From positions 23,780,101-23,844,100 of the forward strand of contig NC_092677.1 in the NCBI RefSeq assembly GCF_964355755.1: a stretch of 64,000 nt of DNA. The letters are read 5' to 3'. The notes under the pieces were generated by a model. That model was not told the DNA's origin and searched no databases. It was given only the letters and a program-made list of their open reading frames with translations. Each line of letters starts with the position of its first letter. Within the stretch, counting starts at the first letter, position 1. A program made the position numbers and the translations under genes. The DNA is from Antedon mediterranea. Lineage: Eukaryota > Echinodermata > Crinoidea > Comatulida > Antedonidae. This document shows, piece by piece, positions 62,001 through 64,000 of the stretch.

Positions 62001-63257
62001 AGTCAGGGGGAAATTTGAAATTACGTATTGCATTAAAATTGGGACGACCCCACAAAAGAAAACATGTTATATTGAATGTTTTAAGAAAACACTAATACTG
62101 TACTAAAAATACACGAGAAAGAGATTAGTAGGCTGCAGGTTCTGTGTTGTCGAAACTTCTGTGTTCTGAGTCCTGACACTGACAGACGTTTGTTTGGTAC
62201 GAAGATGATGTCAATTTACGGGTCAAGTGGCAATATTATGGGATATATTGAATTCTTGATCGGTGTTGGTGTTTTTTTTTTATTCTGTTGGTGGTCGAAT
62301 CGTTCAAAAGCCCTATACTCAATCTGTCATATTAGATGCTTCACGAGAAACCCGAACTGTTCGTTATGTTTCTTCTCATTGGCTATCCCACTGTGATACA
62401 GACATTCATATTAGGGATCATATCATAAATGCGTTCGCTTTATCTTAACTATATCTATATTTTCAAAAGTTATTAATAAAAAACTGGCATAACCAAAACT
62501 GATTAGGTATCACGTCCGTACTGAAAACAGTGATTCAATCAGGTTTGTTGCTGTGAAAGATGGGTTGTGTACAGTAGGTTCACTAGATAAGTTACTAAAA
62601 ACTAACTGTTTAATACCTAAAATTTAGATAATATCTAGTATGTTATATTATAGTATTATTGAATAAATTCGAAAAACATTAATCGAAATTTAATTTTTGT
62701 TTTACCATTAATGTTAAACCGGGAACGTAATTTTAATTACCAGACTTAAGTTTAAAGAGATGAAGGTAAAACACAATCACTTGTTATTATTTAAAAATAA
62801 AAGTAAAACAATTTCAGTACATTTAAAACTATTGAGATGGATGGATCTCAACATTCTGGAACATTACGGTACCTAATTAATGCCTGAAGTTTATTACATT
62901 TCACATTAATTAAAACTCAGAGGCATTTGTAATACAATTGATAGTAGTATAGTCATATTAATGTATACAAACTACACACAATTAATCACAATGATCTGAG
63001 GCTGAAATTATGGAAATATAATATTTATATGAAAGCTACTATGCAAAAGGTGTAGGCCTATTGCAGTTTATTTGACCTTGTTGACGTCATACAGATATTA
63101 AAAAAACATATTTGCTGATAAAATGGTTAAATTTGGGAAGCATTTGGCAATATAGGCTGTATTATATTGATCAATAATTTCCTCTATAAAGGCAAATCTC
63201 ATAACATCATAGACCTGTTTTTCTTGGCCTATTTCCGTGATATGTTGCACTCCTTAT
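62001..63257. other. intergenic, nothing recognised
   Basis: Overlapping + frames at 62190-62396 and 62263-62448 have no family features. TGACGTCA at 63082. Confidence 0.4.
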
Positions 63258-63377
63258 GCTATCAAATCTGTTTGACAAAAAAGTGTGATTACCCAAATAT
63301 GATAGTGACACTACCAAATATGGTAGTGATATGGGCACATCACATTTTCATCACATAAAGTTTGATAGTGCAGTGCT
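63258..63377 (+). mobile_element. MITE family A, copy 5
   Basis: Left end GCTATCAAATCTGTTTGAC, internal CCAAATATGGTAGTGATATG, CACATCACATTTTCATCACA and right end GTTTGATAGTGCAGTGCT. Compact relative to copy 4, with one internal module lost. Confidence 0.7.
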
Positions 63378-64000
63378 TTATAGTGTAATATATGACTGGC
63401 CAAACTGTCGTTTATTGGGAAAGAAAGATTAAAAGGTATATAACACTGAAACAATCTCTCTCAATATATTATTGAAACACAATATTCCATCTGTTTATGA
63501 AATGTTTAGACTGAATTTTTTTTTTCAAGAATTAAGAAAAGCAAAGACAAAATGTTAAAAATTGTATATATGAATATTTATTGTTATATTCCAAAATGTA
63601 TTTTTAGTGGAGACAGGCGCGGCACTACGTTTATGTCATCAGATGATTCTTGTTGTCACATAATGCTTTGTTTTTCTTCTCTTTTTTTATTGTGTATGTT
63701 TCATATGGACATTTGAATTGAATTAGAGAGCTTAAGGTTAGGACTAAAATATCTCTCTAGTTAAAAAAGAGATATCTCTAAATATTAGAAACAGTATCTG
63801 AATAAAAAAACTATATTTGGGTAATAATTTCCCCCAAATATACCACTTTGGCGCACTATAGTAAAAATTGTAGATATTGCAGTCAGTTCTCACCTGGATT
63901 ACCAATACTCCAGGTGTGCAAAAAATTCGGTTGTTAGTCATGATTGTTCGTGCAACCGAACGTCAGTAGGAAGTGTGTTGTTTTACCTCAAAGTAAAATG
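63378..64000. other. intergenic to right edge, nothing recognised
   Basis: A+T-rich. A minus-strand 65-codon frame (63744-63941) has no family features. No exon seen at the window edge. Confidence 0.45.

Noticed and set aside
1-64000. CRISPR array, operons, ribosome binding sites, prophage
   Set aside because: The tandem arrays have no spacer/repeat alternation or cas genes, and the gene structure is eukaryotic, so bacterial feature types do not apply.

Overview
This is a roughly two-thirds A+T, repeat-filled stretch of an animal nuclear genome. It has spliced GT-AG exons, AATAAA signals, non-LTR retrotransposon debris, MITEs, a tRNA-derived SINE and many minisatellites. There is no bacterial or organellar gene organisation. 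The forkhead gene, the SINE type and the very frequent palindrome TAGGCCTA make a marine invertebrate deuterostome (an echinoderm-like genome) my best guess. That placement is an inference from memory of such genomes and was not tested.

Only two host genes can be supported. At the left edge, on the + strand, are the last two coding exons (1149-1217 and 2447-2509) of GDP-mannose 4,6-dehydratase (gmds), the first enzyme of GDP-fucose synthesis; the rest of the gene lies to the left of the window. At 24443-23022, on the - strand, is an apparently complete single-exon forkhead transcription factor that I assign to FoxL1. The two genes point towards each other across 20.5 kb. In vertebrates GMDS neighbours the FOXQ1-FOXF2-FOXC1 cluster, and FoxL1 belongs to the same ancestral FoxC/FoxF/FoxL1/FoxQ1 cluster, so this linkage is probably ancient microsynteny.

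Layout: 1-2.5 kb, gmds 3' end. 2.5-23 kb, intergenic DNA with a truncated LINE (3.9-4.9 kb, a 237-codon open frame), a polypyrimidine array (5.2-5.8), a 20/40-bp array (6.5-7.4), smaller arrays, an inverted-repeat element with a tRNA-like core (10.25-10.6), a minisatellite carrying six POU octamers (14.2-14.6), a TIR element (16.07-16.37) and a CpG-bearing patch (17.3-17.65). 23-24.5 kb, foxl1. 24.5-64 kb, about 40 kb without a recognisable host gene. It holds the SINE (26.8-27.1), more MITEs, LINE 3' ends, and two large minisatellite fields of opposite strand skew (49.0-50.6 G-rich on +, 52.3-53.1 C-rich on +). This gene-poor flank lies upstream of foxl1, where distal regulatory DNA of a developmental regulator would be expected, but no enhancer can be proven from sequence alone.

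Most other open frames are chance frames in A+T-rich DNA or frames running through tandem repeats; they are not annotated as genes. Counts and percentages are by eye.
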